A stretch of 25,135 nt of DNA, from positions 1-25,135 of the forward strand of contig CAMLDR010000045.1 of the NCBI GenBank assembly GCA_946478775.1, read 5' to 3'. The DNA is from an uncultured Flavobacteriales bacterium (GTDB taxonomy: Bacteria > Bacteroidota > Bacteroidia > Flavobacteriales > Crocinitomicaceae). Below are positions 15,601 through 22,956 of the stretch, piece after piece. A model generated the notes under the pieces. That model worked only from the letters and a program-made list of their open reading frames with translations. It was not told the DNA's origin and did not search any database. Each line of letters starts with the position of its first letter. Within the stretch, counting starts at the first letter, position 1. Position numbers and translations under genes: made by a program.

Positions 15601-15666
15601 CTTTGATTTTCATAAAGATCCCTGTGCAATGACTATAAGAAAAGGAGGTGTTTGCAATGAACTTTG
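15601..15666 (+). promoter_or_regulatory. Class II tandem operator and promoter of the exported glyoxalase-fold gene
   Basis: CTTTGATTTTCATAA at 15601-15615, CTGTGCAATGACTAT starting 21 bases on at 15622, and GAACTTTG at 15659-15666, again 37 bases after the second start. This is the only class II site on the plus strand. The leader to the ATG at 15703 is at most 36 bases. Confidence 0.82.
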
Positions 15667-15702
15667 TGGTATTAAATTATTCATTATTAAAATTTAGAAA
15701 TC

Positions 15703-16242
15703 ATGAAAAAAGTTATTAAAAACACATTGATCGCATTCAGCTTATTTACAGCACTTACAGTAAATGCGCAAACACACGACCATGAAACTGGCTTCAATAT
15801 GCCAGCTTTAAATCCAAAAAGTCCATTGTCTGAATTGGTTGGTAACCATGTAGGTATTCGTGTTCCGGATTACGATGCTGCAATTAAATGGTATACCGAA
15901 AAACTCGATTTCCGTGTGATCCACGAATGGCCTTATGCCGATGAAAAACTGGCGTATTTAGCTCCTGCCAATACGAATGATTTTTGGATTGAAATTCTTG
16001 GGGGTGGAAAACTAAATGAGCCCGTAATCTACAACGACCTTGGAAAAAGCCTCGAAGAAGCCGGGTTTCACCATATCTGTATGGACGTAGCAAACGTGGA
16101 TGAAATTGTTGCAGAATTGAAAAAAAGAGGAGTTACTATTGTAGGCGAAACATTCTATTTAGAAGCAATCGGTCGCAAATTAGCATTCTTTCAAGACCCA
16201 TGGGGAAACATGATCGAATTATCAGAAGTAGTAAAAAAATAG
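15703..16242 (+). CDS. Exported VOC/glyoxalase-fold protein
   Basis: A 179-residue protein with a signal peptide (about 1-22, ending TVNAQ) and one vicinal oxygen chelate domain made of two beta-alpha-beta-beta-beta modules. The four metal-ligand positions of the glyoxalase I type appear filled: H49 (GNHVGIRV), E97 (FWIEILGG), H124 (FHHICMDV) and E172 (GNMIELSE). It could be a glyoxalase, isomerase, dioxygenase or resistance-type binding protein; a metal-dependent enzyme is likely. Export to the periplasm is unusual for VOC proteins and matches the exported SnoaL-like protein of the same putative regulon. It is transcribed alone from a class II promoter and followed by a strong terminator. 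Confidence 0.88.
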   Translation: MKKVIKNTLIAFSLFTALTVNAQTHDHETGFNMPALNPKSPLSELVGNHVGIRVPDYDAAIKWYTEKLDFRVIHEWPYADEKLAYLAPANTNDFWIEILGGGKLNEPVIYNDLGKSLEEAGFHHICMDVANVDEIVAELKKRGVTIVGETFYLEAIGRKLAFFQDPWGNMIELSEVVKK

Positions 16243-16274
16243 TTTGCATGGTTTTCTGATCCACTCCAAATAAA

Positions 16275-16307
16275 AAAATGAAGCGCACTTTAGGTGCGCT
16301 TTTTTTC
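16275..16307 (+). terminator. Terminator of the glyoxalase-fold gene
   Basis: A perfect 8-bp GC-rich stem (AAGCGCAC at 16281-16288 with GTGCGCTT at 16294-16301), a 5-base loop and seven T residues in the tail. Preceding A residues could let it act weakly in reverse. Confidence 0.92.
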
Positions 16308-16572
16308 GTAAATAAAATCACTCTTAACATTGCGAGTAAAGCTTCGTTAGTCTAAAGCTCTGTAATATTATTCATCAAAGTAGAATCTTTCAATTAGGTT
16401 ATCCGAGGGAGTTTAAAGGATTATTTAGAATCCTCTAGAAACGTTAGGAGTACAATTGTACCCTTTTTAGCACCCCAATTCTGATTTCAAATCATAAAAC
16501 ACTGATATTCAATATTTTTTAATCTGATTTAAACAAAAACACTCCCCCTTTGGAGGGGGAACACAGATACAA
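16308..16572. other. Intergenic stretch between the accessory block and ftsE
   Basis: With the terminator before it this is a 330-base gap. I see no gene. It is AT-rich and contains only the hairpin at 16543-16560, treated separately. Confidence 0.6.
16530..16560 (-). terminator. Probable terminator of ftsE
   Basis: TCCCCCT (16543-16549) pairs with AGGGGGA (16554-16560) over a 4-base loop; on the minus strand GTG and a T-rich tail follow. It lies 13 bases past the ftsE stop. Similar CCCCTTTGGAGGGG hairpins are common between genes of Bacteroidota. Confidence 0.65.
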
Positions 16573-17283
16573 TCAATCAAACAGCGGCTGGAACGGATCA
16601 AAACGGTTCATCATATCCAATGATCTCAATTCTCTGTTCTCCACTTTATAGACTTTACCCGGGAATTTTTCGATCAATGACATATCATGCGTTGCCATGA
16701 TCACAGCTGCTTTTTCTTCTTTTGCAACAGCAACAATCAAATGCATGATCTCGGTGGAAGTTTCCGGATCCAGGTTCCCTGTGGGCTCATCTGCAATGAT
16801 CACTTTCGGGTGATTGATCAGCGCACGCGCAATAGCAACACGCTGCTGTTCTCCTCCCGAAAGGCGATGCGGCTGAACATGCTCTTTTCCTTCCAGTCCA
16901 ACCATGGACAAAACCGTACGAATCCGATTATCCATTTCGCGTTTGTCTTTCCAGCCGGTAGCTTTCATCACAAAACGCAGGTTGTCATTGATCGACCGAT
17001 CGGAAAGCAACTGGAAATCCTGGAAAACGACCCCCAATTTTCGGCGAAGATTTGGAATCTGTCTCTTGGTAAGACGCTTCAAATCATATTCTACCATGGA
17101 ACCCGAACCTTCGCTTAGTTCCAGTTCTCCGTAAAGCACTTTCAATAAACTGCTTTTCCCCGAACCTGTTTTTCCGATTAAAAAAACCAGTTCATCCGAT
17201 TCCACCTCGAAATTGATGTTATCAAGAACCGTTTGACCAAGCTGATCAATTCGTCCGTTTTGAATGCGAATAACTTTCTCCAC
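16573..17283 (-). CDS. ftsE: Cell-division ABC transporter ATPase FtsE, GTG start
   Basis: A 236-residue ABC ATPase. Walker A is GKTGSGKSS (37-45), the Q-loop Q88 lies in VVFQDF, the signature is LSGGEQQR (141-148), Walker B is VIIADEP (161-167, E166) and the H-loop is H199 in ATHD. The pattern QDFQLLSDRSINDNL is typical of FtsE rather than LolD or lipid exporters. With FtsX it would link the division ring to periplasmic wall hydrolases. The start is GTG at 17283; no ATG exists early enough to preserve the first strand. No ftsX gene is adjacent in this window, unlike the ftsEX arrangement of proteobacteria. It is divergent from the TPR gene across 242 bases that contain an inverted cluster of GTTCAA/TTGAAC repeats. 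Confidence 0.9.
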   Translation of the reverse strand: MEKVIRIQNGRIDQLGQTVLDNINFEVESDELVFLIGKTGSGKSSLLKVLYGELELSEGSGSMVEYDLKRLTKRQIPNLRRKLGVVFQDFQLLSDRSINDNLRFVMKATGWKDKREMDNRIRTVLSMVGLEGKEHVQPHRLSGGEQQRVAIARALINHPKVIIADEPTGNLDPETSTEIMHLIVAVAKEEKAAVIMATHDMSLIEKFPGKVYKVENRELRSLDMMNRFDPFQPLFD

Positions 17284-17303
17284 CTCTTTTGAGTTTATTT
17301 AAT

Positions 17304-17378
17304 GTTCAAAGCAGGTTCAAAATGTTCAATGGGTTTAAAATGAAATTTGAACTTTTTCAACCTTTGAACTCTTTGAAC
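17304..17378. repeat. Inverted cluster of GTTCAA/TTGAAC units
   Basis: Three GTTCAA units (17304, 17315, 17324) are followed by three TTGAAC units (17347, 17364, 17373), so the segment can fold back on itself imperfectly around a centre near 17338. It lies between the divergent ftsE and TPR genes. A related cluster follows the beta-barrel gene at 22340-22419. Confidence 0.7.
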
Positions 17379-17525
17379 ACTCTTGAATGTAAATTTCAGG
17401 ATTCCGATTCATGAAATTCAAGTGTAACGAGATTATCTCTCAACAGTTATACGTTTAAAACTTTTGAACGCGCGCGCCCTTTCTCCCTTGGGACTACTTA
17501 ATTTTAGGATCTTAAAATAGTTGTA

Positions 17526-20500
17526 ATGCGTTTTATTCTTTTCCTCTTTCTATTGGTTGCAAGTTCTTCGGCATGGTCCCAGGCAAGTGAGAAGTACCAT
17601 TCTCCGCTTAGTGGGTTCTACAAAGCAGAAGATTTGTATGAGAAAGAACAGTACAGTGCAGCACGTAAGGAATTCCGTCTTTTCATCACTGATTACAAGG
17701 GATCCAAAAACGATTCATACTATGTGAAAGCCCTGTATTACGAAGGACTTTCCGCTTTGGAACTCTTCAATAATGACGCAATTGACCTGCTGGAAACTTT
17801 TAACCGGGAATATCCGGAAAGCATTTACCGGGGAAATATACTCTTTCAAATCGGCCGTTATTACTACCAAAAGAAAGATTACAAACGGTCCATTCAATAC
17901 TTCAAACAACTCAACAGGTCTACCGTCGATAAAGAGAATCAGGAGGAATACTACTTCAAATTAGGTTATGCCTATTTTGACGAAAAGAATTATCCCGAAT
18001 CCAAGCTGGCATTTTTCGAAGTAAAAGATTCCACCAGTCAATATGGCGCGCCCAGTTTGTATTACTACTCGCACATTTGCTACCTGGACAGTTCTTACCA
18101 AACCGCATTGGAAGGGTTTGAAAAACTCCTCACCGATAATCGGTTCAACCGGGTGGTTCCATACTACATTACACAGATTTATTATATCCAGCACAAGTAC
18201 CAGGAAGTAGTTGACTTCGCTCCGAGTAAGGTTGATAGCCTGAAACCCGCAGAACAGGTTGAGATCAGCCACATTATCGGAGACAGTTATTTTCATTTGG
18301 AGAAATACGATGAAGCACTTCCCTACCTGGAACTATACAATTCCAAATCGAATACCACGCGAGACGATGATTATGCTCTTGCACTGGCCTATTCGCGCAC
18401 ATCGAATTGCACTAAGGCGGTTAAATACTTTGACCGTGTAGCCCGTGAAAAGGATGTTTTGGGACAAATTGCCCTTTACCACGCCGGAGAATGTTACACG
18501 AACCTGGGTGAATTGGTTTATGCACGAACGGCCTTCGAAGCGGCAAGCCAGCTGGATATGGACAAAATGATCCAGGAAGATGCCTTGTACAATTATGCCC
18601 TTCTTTCATACAAATTGGATATGAATGCCTATGACGAGGCGGTTGAAGCGTTCAAGCTGTACCTGGAGAAATACCCGGATTCCAAACGCAAGCCGGTTAT
18701 TTACCAGTACCTGGTCAATGTCTACACTTCTACCAAGAATTACCAAAAAGCATTGGAATCCCTGGACCAGCTGACCAATAAGGATATTAAACTGAAATCT
18801 GCCTACCAATTGATCGCTTTCAACAGAGGCGTTGAATTATTTCAGAAATCGGAATACCAAAATGCAATAACAGCCTTTGAATTAGTAGACAAATACCCAA
18901 TAAGTCCGGAGGTTAGTGCCAAAGCGATGTACTGGAGTGCAGATGCGGAATTCTATTTGAAGAAGTATTCGGAGGCGATTAAGAAATACAACCAGTTCAT
19001 GGCAATGTCCGGTTCTCAAATGAGCGGTTTGCGAAACGATGCGGTTTACAATAAAGGCTATGCTTACCTGGCACTTGGAGAATATAAGCAAACGGAAACA
19101 ACTTTCAGAGATTATTTGAAACAGCCAAACCTGACGGATAATCACAAAAAGGCAGATGCATATATGCGTTTGGCAGATGAATATTACCGGATTAAAAATG
19201 CCGATGCGGAAACCAACAAATCAGCAATTGACAATTACAAAGCTGCTTATAATTTGAAGCAGGGTTATGATGATCAGGCACTTTATTACATGGCCCGGGT
19301 CTATAATTTTATGGACAAGCAGAATGACCGCATTCAAAGTTTAACGGACCTCATCAACAATTATCCGAAATCCAGGTATATGCAGCGCGCTATCATGGAT
19401 GTAGCACGTGCTCATTTCGAAGATGAAAATCTCGATAAAGCAGAACGTTACTATAAGCAGATCATTTCCGATTATCCGGCAAGTACCAACGTAAAGGATG
19501 CTTACCATTATTTGGGGGATATTGCTTTCAAACGCGCTAATTTCAACCAGGCAGAAACTTTTTATACGAAGGTCCTCAACGAATTCACCGTCAATGATAC
19601 CATTTGTGAGCGCGAGGTCAGTTCATTGGTTGCGGTATACCGTGCACAACGGTTGTTGAATAAAATAGAAGCCATGGCTGGAAAATACAGCTGTGCCGAT
19701 TCTGTTGCAACACAAGTGGAAGACGAATACTACCGACTTGGATTTGATCAGTATGAAAAATCAGAATGGAATGCTGCCATTACCGAGTTCGACAAGTACC
19801 TGAACAAATATCCTAACGGGAAGTTCTACCGCGATGCTATGAATCAAAAAGCAGATGCCTTGTACCGTCTGAAAAGAGAATCGGACGCTATCGCCATTTA
19901 CAAGATCACGCTTGCCGGCCCGAATGACGATTACACGGAATTAGCTTCGGTCCGAACTGCCAAATTCCTGTTCAACGGGAACCAGAAAGAAGCAGCTCTT
20001 CCTTATTACAAACGTACGGAAGAAACCAGCTCCAATCCGGAATATTTGAACAATGCCCGAATCGGGCTGATGCGCTGTCATTTCTTATTGGAGAATTACG
20101 CAAATGCAGTTGAATATGCTCAAAAGGTGTTGGGCGTTCAGCAAACTACCCAATTGAAACTCGAAGCCGAATACATTAAAGGGATTTCGCTTTCCAAAGA
20201 AAAGCGCTATGCCGAAGCTCAGCTGTCTTTGGATTACGTCATCAAAAATGCAACAACCGTTTGGGCAGCAGAGTCAAAATACACGCTTGCTTTAAATGCA
20301 TTTGAACAGGCAGATTATACCAAAACAGAAACGGTGATCCGTGAACTGCTGAAAATGAAACCGGGTTACGATTTCTGGATCGCAAAAGGATTGATTCTGC
20401 AAACGAAAGTATTGCTTCAGAAGAAAGACCTGTTCCAGGCAGAAAATACCATCAAGTCTGTTATCGATCATTATTTGGTAAAAGATGACGGAATTCAGCA

Positions 20501-20612
20501 GGAAGCGGGTGAATTGTACAATGAGATCATGCAGTTGAAAACACAACCAAAAACTTTAACCAATCCAAGCGAACCGACGGTAATTGAAGTGGATGAAAAA
20601 ACAGGGGAGTAA
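17526..20612 (+). CDS. Large exported TPR-repeat protein
   Basis: A 1028-residue protein with a signal peptide (about 1-19, ending AWSQA) and otherwise mostly tetratricopeptide-type helical repeats from about residue 25 to 1000. Typical units are YFKLGYAYFDEKNYPESKLA, AMYWSADAEFYLKKYSEAIK and AYHYLGDIAFKRANFNQAET. Such periplasmic repeat proteins act as scaffolds or as gathering proteins for envelope assembly; no specific role is recognised. The C terminus is a short low-complexity tail (TNPSEPTVIEVDEKTGE). Its stop overlaps the next start by one base (TAATG), so it is translationally coupled to the outer-membrane protein, and the two probably form one complex. The ATG at 17526 is directly followed by the hydrophobic signal segment. 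Confidence 0.88.
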   Translation: MRFILFLFLLVASSSAWSQASEKYHSPLSGFYKAEDLYEKEQYSAARKEFRLFITDYKGSKNDSYYVKALYYEGLSALELFNNDAIDLLETFNREYPESIYRGNILFQIGRYYYQKKDYKRSIQYFKQLNRSTVDKENQEEYYFKLGYAYFDEKNYPESKLAFFEVKDSTSQYGAPSLYYYSHICYLDSSYQTALEGFEKLLTDNRFNRVVPYYITQIYYIQHKYQEVVDFAPSKVDSLKPAEQVEISHIIGDSYFHLEKYDEALPYLELYNSKSNTTRDDDYALALAYSRTSNCTKAVKYFDRVAREKDVLGQIALYHAGECYTNLGELVYARTAFEAASQLDMDKMIQEDALYNYALLSYKLDMNAYDEAVEAFKLYLEKYPDSKRKPVIYQYLVNVYTSTKNYQKALESLDQLTNKDIKLKSAYQLIAFNRGVELFQKSEYQNAITAFELVDKYPISPEVSAKAMYWSADAEFYLKKYSEAIKKYNQFMAMSGSQMSGLRNDAVYNKGYAYLALGEYKQTETTFRDYLKQPNLTDNHKKADAYMRLADEYYRIKNADAETNKSAIDNYKAAYNLKQGYDDQALYYMARVYNFMDKQNDRIQSLTDLINNYPKSRYMQRAIMDVARAHFEDENLDKAERYYKQIISDYPASTNVKDAYHYLGDIAFKRANFNQAETFYTKVLNEFTVNDTICEREVSSLVAVYRAQRLLNKIEAMAGKYSCADSVATQVEDEYYRLGFDQYEKSEWNAAITEFDKYLNKYPNGKFYRDAMNQKADALYRLKRESDAIAIYKITLAGPNDDYTELASVRTAKFLFNGNQKEAALPYYKRTEETSSNPEYLNNARIGLMRCHFLLENYANAVEYAQKVLGVQQTTQLKLEAEYIKGISLSKEKRYAEAQLSLDYVIKNATTVWAAESKYTLALNAFEQADYTKTETVIRELLKMKPGYDFWIAKGLILQTKVLLQKKDLFQAENTIKSVIDHYLVKDDGIQQEAGELYNEIMQLKTQPKTLTNPSEPTVIEVDEKTGE

Positions 20613-22339
20613 TGAATAGACATACACACATAGTAACACTTTTAAGTGCAGTATTGATCGGATCATTTTCGCAGGTTTTCGGACAGGACATAAGTGATGT
20701 GATCATTTACGCAACCGGTGAAAGAAGGGTAGAAACTGCCAGTCGTCTGAATGCTCAGCCAAAGATCCTGGACACGGTTTTCCCGATCCCAACCACTTCT
20801 TACCCTTTACTTTCCATCAACTACGAACCTACTTTTGAGATCCCTAAAATCGAACCGGCAAAAGTAAACCTGCAGCAAAAGTTACCGCAATTATACAACG
20901 GTTATGCCCGCATCGGGATTGGCTCCTTACTCATGCCGCTTGCAGAAGTTTATTACAACAACGGCCGCAGCCGCAAAATGAATTACGGAGGAAGCATTCA
21001 GCATTTGAGTTCTTTCGGGAAAATGAGAAATGTGGCTCCGGCTAACTTCGACCGCACCAATGTGCGCGGATTTGTCGGCGTTAATGAAAAGAAATACAGC
21101 TGGGACGCAGAATCCTACTACCGCAATCAGGGTCTTCATTTTTATGGTTTCCCGAATGAAGATGCGGACAAAGACAGCATTGCTCAGCGTTTCAACACTT
21201 TTGGGTTAAGAGGAGGTTTTCACTCACATGCAAACGATAGTTTAGGCCTGAACTGGAAACTTGGAGTAGAATACCGTCATTTCAACGATAAAAAACCGAA
21301 AGCCGATTCCCTGAAAGACTGGAATGCACGCGAGAATTTCTTTGCAATCCGTACAGGAGCGGAATACAAATGGGGAACAGAAATTTTTGCTGCTGATTTA
21401 GACATTCTTCATAACTCTTATAAATACGGCGTTATCAATGATACCATGCCCGGATTTTCGAATTTCGGTCTGGAAAACAAAAACACGATCATCAGTCTGA
21501 AACCCAGCATCAGCACTTATTCCAAGAATTTGAAGCTGAAAGCTAAAATCGGAGTGGACCTGACAGCCAGTTTCGGAGCAAAAGACAAAGTATACCTTTA
21601 TCCGATTGCCGAAGTAAAATACTCCCTGTTCAATGATATCCTGATTCCTTACGCTGGGGTTACCGGAGGTTTGACCCAGCAAACATTCAAACGCATCACA
21701 GATGAGAATGAATTTGCTTTGTCTAATGTTTCTTTGCAAAATGAACACAAAGCAGCCGACGGATATATCGGGATCAAAGGAACCTTGTCGAAACGAATCG
21801 GGTTCAATGCCTTTGCGAGTTTTTCGCATGTGAAAGGGAAAGCACTTTTTGTAACGGATACCGTTTATTCCGGCCGCAACCGTTTCAACGTGATTTACGA
21901 TACCATGAACATTACGAAACTGGAAGGATCGATCTATTACCAGTTGAAGGAAAAAGTAAAAATCGATGTAATCGGAAGGTATTATTCTTACAATGCTAAG
22001 AACAACATCTTCGCCTGGAACCTTCCTCAATTTCAATTGATTTTAAGAGGGACTTACAACCTGTACGACAAATTCATTTTAACCATTGATGCTAACCTGG
22101 AAGGCGGAAGAAGAGCTAAAGTCTTTGGTCCGGGCGACGATGTGCTGGAAGAAAATATGCAATACGGTTTGAAACTGGGCTTCCTGGCTGATGCTAATAT
22201 TGGCTTGGAATACCGTTATAACAAACGGGTCTCCGGATTCGTTAATTTGAATAACGTGGCTGCTCAGCGCTATAAAAGATGGTACAATTATCCAACTCAG
22301 GGCTTCCAGGCAATGATCGGTGTAACGATCCGCTTTTGA
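20612..22339 (+). CDS. Outer-membrane beta-barrel protein paired with the TPR protein
   Basis: A 575-residue protein with a signal peptide (about 1-24, ending VFGQD), a short proline-rich periplasmic segment (about 50-95, including PTTSYPLLSINYEPTFEIPKI) and then many amphipathic beta strands in pairs, with tyrosine- and glycine-rich turns, ending in a terminal phenylalanine (IGVTIRF) as in proteins folded by BAM. It resembles the barrel part of TonB-dependent receptors without an evident TonB box or plug domain. Strands such as KLKAKIGVDLTASFGAKDKV and KVKIDVIGRYYSYNAK support the call. A one-base overlap with the TPR gene implies coupled synthesis. Substrate and function are not known. Confidence 0.83.
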   Translation: MNRHTHIVTLLSAVLIGSFSQVFGQDISDVIIYATGERRVETASRLNAQPKILDTVFPIPTTSYPLLSINYEPTFEIPKIEPAKVNLQQKLPQLYNGYARIGIGSLLMPLAEVYYNNGRSRKMNYGGSIQHLSSFGKMRNVAPANFDRTNVRGFVGVNEKKYSWDAESYYRNQGLHFYGFPNEDADKDSIAQRFNTFGLRGGFHSHANDSLGLNWKLGVEYRHFNDKKPKADSLKDWNARENFFAIRTGAEYKWGTEIFAADLDILHNSYKYGVINDTMPGFSNFGLENKNTIISLKPSISTYSKNLKLKAKIGVDLTASFGAKDKVYLYPIAEVKYSLFNDILIPYAGVTGGLTQQTFKRITDENEFALSNVSLQNEHKAADGYIGIKGTLSKRIGFNAFASFSHVKGKALFVTDTVYSGRNRFNVIYDTMNITKLEGSIYYQLKEKVKIDVIGRYYSYNAKNNIFAWNLPQFQLILRGTYNLYDKFILTIDANLEGGRRAKVFGPGDDVLEENMQYGLKLGFLADANIGLEYRYNKRVSGFVNLNNVAAQRYKRWYNYPTQGFQAMIGVTIRF

Positions 22340-22419
22340 GAAGTTCAAAGGGTTCAAAACGAAAATAGCTGTTTAAGGAAAATACATTTGAATCAGCAGC
22401 GGCGAAACATTTGAACTTC
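22340..22419. repeat. Second GTTCAA/TTGAAC cluster, possible long-loop hairpin
   Basis: GAAGTTCAAA at 22340-22349 is complementary to TTTGAACTTC at 22410-22419. GTTCAA also occurs at 22352-22357. The cluster directly follows the beta-barrel stop codon and resembles the one at 17304-17378. No T run follows, so it is not a standard terminator. Confidence 0.6.
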
Positions 22420-22500
22420 ACAAAAAACCATCAATCCGCCACCCAAAATACGCATAGATATGTGTCTATTTGGCCTCTGGGAGCGTGGGTTTCAGGAATC

Positions 22501-22533
22501 TTTGGTTTCTAAGCTTTGAATTTCATACCTTTG
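22501..22533 (+). promoter_or_regulatory. Promoter of the small lipoprotein gene
   Basis: TTTG at 22501-22504 and TACCTTTG at 22526-22533, 21 bases apart, match the -33/-7 consensus exactly. The -7 box ends only four bases before the ATG, so the mRNA may be leaderless or nearly so. Confidence 0.6.
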
Positions 22534-22537
22534 ACGC

Positions 22538-22951
22538 ATGAAGAGCATTCTACCCGTTATAGCACTCCTTTTAATTTTGGTCTCTTGCAAAGATCCTAGT
22601 GTGAAATACAATCAGGTTATTCAAAATGATTCTGATTATGACGTTTGGGTAAGGGTTTATGAACGAACCGATTCCGCATCAACCGTTTTTTTTACGGTAG
22701 ATAGTTTCTTTGTTGCGAAGAAAAGCGAAACAATTATCCTGGAAAGAAACGGGCATAAAAACATGGCTCAGTTCCAGCCATGCAGAATGTACGTAGATTC
22801 CATTAGCGGAAGAGCGGCCGATACCTTGTTGTTCGTCAACAGGAACTTAAACAGCGATACAAACTACGTCTTTACCGAAGTGGACAAAAACAAAAAAGGC
22901 GGAGGCACTTGTGAATGCCGCGTAATTTTCAAGAACATCCACCTGAACTAA
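22538..22951 (+). CDS. Small lipoprotein of unknown function
   Basis: A 137-residue protein with a lipoprotein signal peptide: a hydrophobic stretch then LVSC with the lipidated C17. The mature part is rich in beta strands (NQVIQNDSDYDVWVRVYER; STVFFTVDSFFVAKKSETIILE), has a further cysteine pair in GTCECRVIF and one in QFQPCRMY, and has no recognised domain. It would be anchored in the inner or outer membrane. It has its own promoter and is followed after 5 bases by the end of the convergent HxlR gene, so the two genes share no terminator space. Confidence 0.78.
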   Translation: MKSILPVIALLLILVSCKDPSVKYNQVIQNDSDYDVWVRVYERTDSASTVFFTVDSFFVAKKSETIILERNGHKNMAQFQPCRMYVDSISGRAADTLLFVNRNLNSDTNYVFTEVDKNKKGGGTCECRVIFKNIHLN

Positions 22952-22956
22952 GTCTA

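Larger units (their letters stand above)
15309..15702. other. Divergent regulatory region between the GlcG-like and glyoxalase-fold genes
   Basis: This 394-base gap has no convincing gene. It contains two class II operator/promoters pointing outwards (15340-15405 and 15601-15666). Between them lie an AT-rich stretch with TATATATAG near 15443 and a related TAGTATATAG near 15507, and a perfect 8-bp inverted repeat (TAAACCCT at 15558-15565 with AGGGTTTA at 15573-15580, 7-base loop). The hairpin lies just upstream of the plus-strand operator; its role is unknown. Confidence 0.7.

Noticed and set aside
15657..15719. A 20-codon frame before the glyoxalase-fold gene with a strong Shine-Dalgarno-like sequence
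   Set aside because: It overlaps the predicted -7 element and the next start codon, and this phylum rarely uses Shine-Dalgarno sites; not listed as a gene.
7900..16242. The possibility that the four SDR genes are a tandem duplication array
   Set aside because: Their motifs differ (TGASAGLG, TGASQGIG, GAGFGLSLG, TGAGSGFG), as do their lengths and active sites, and they are separated by unrelated genes, so recent duplication is not supported.
17468..17477. CGCGCGCG run before the TPR gene, possible Z-DNA-like stretch
   Set aside because: It is only a short alternating run with no partner or repeated context, so no function can be supported.
21398..22036. A 212-codon minus-strand frame inside the beta-barrel gene
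   Set aside because: The opposite strand carries a continuous barrel protein with a signal peptide; the shadow frame has no recognisable features.
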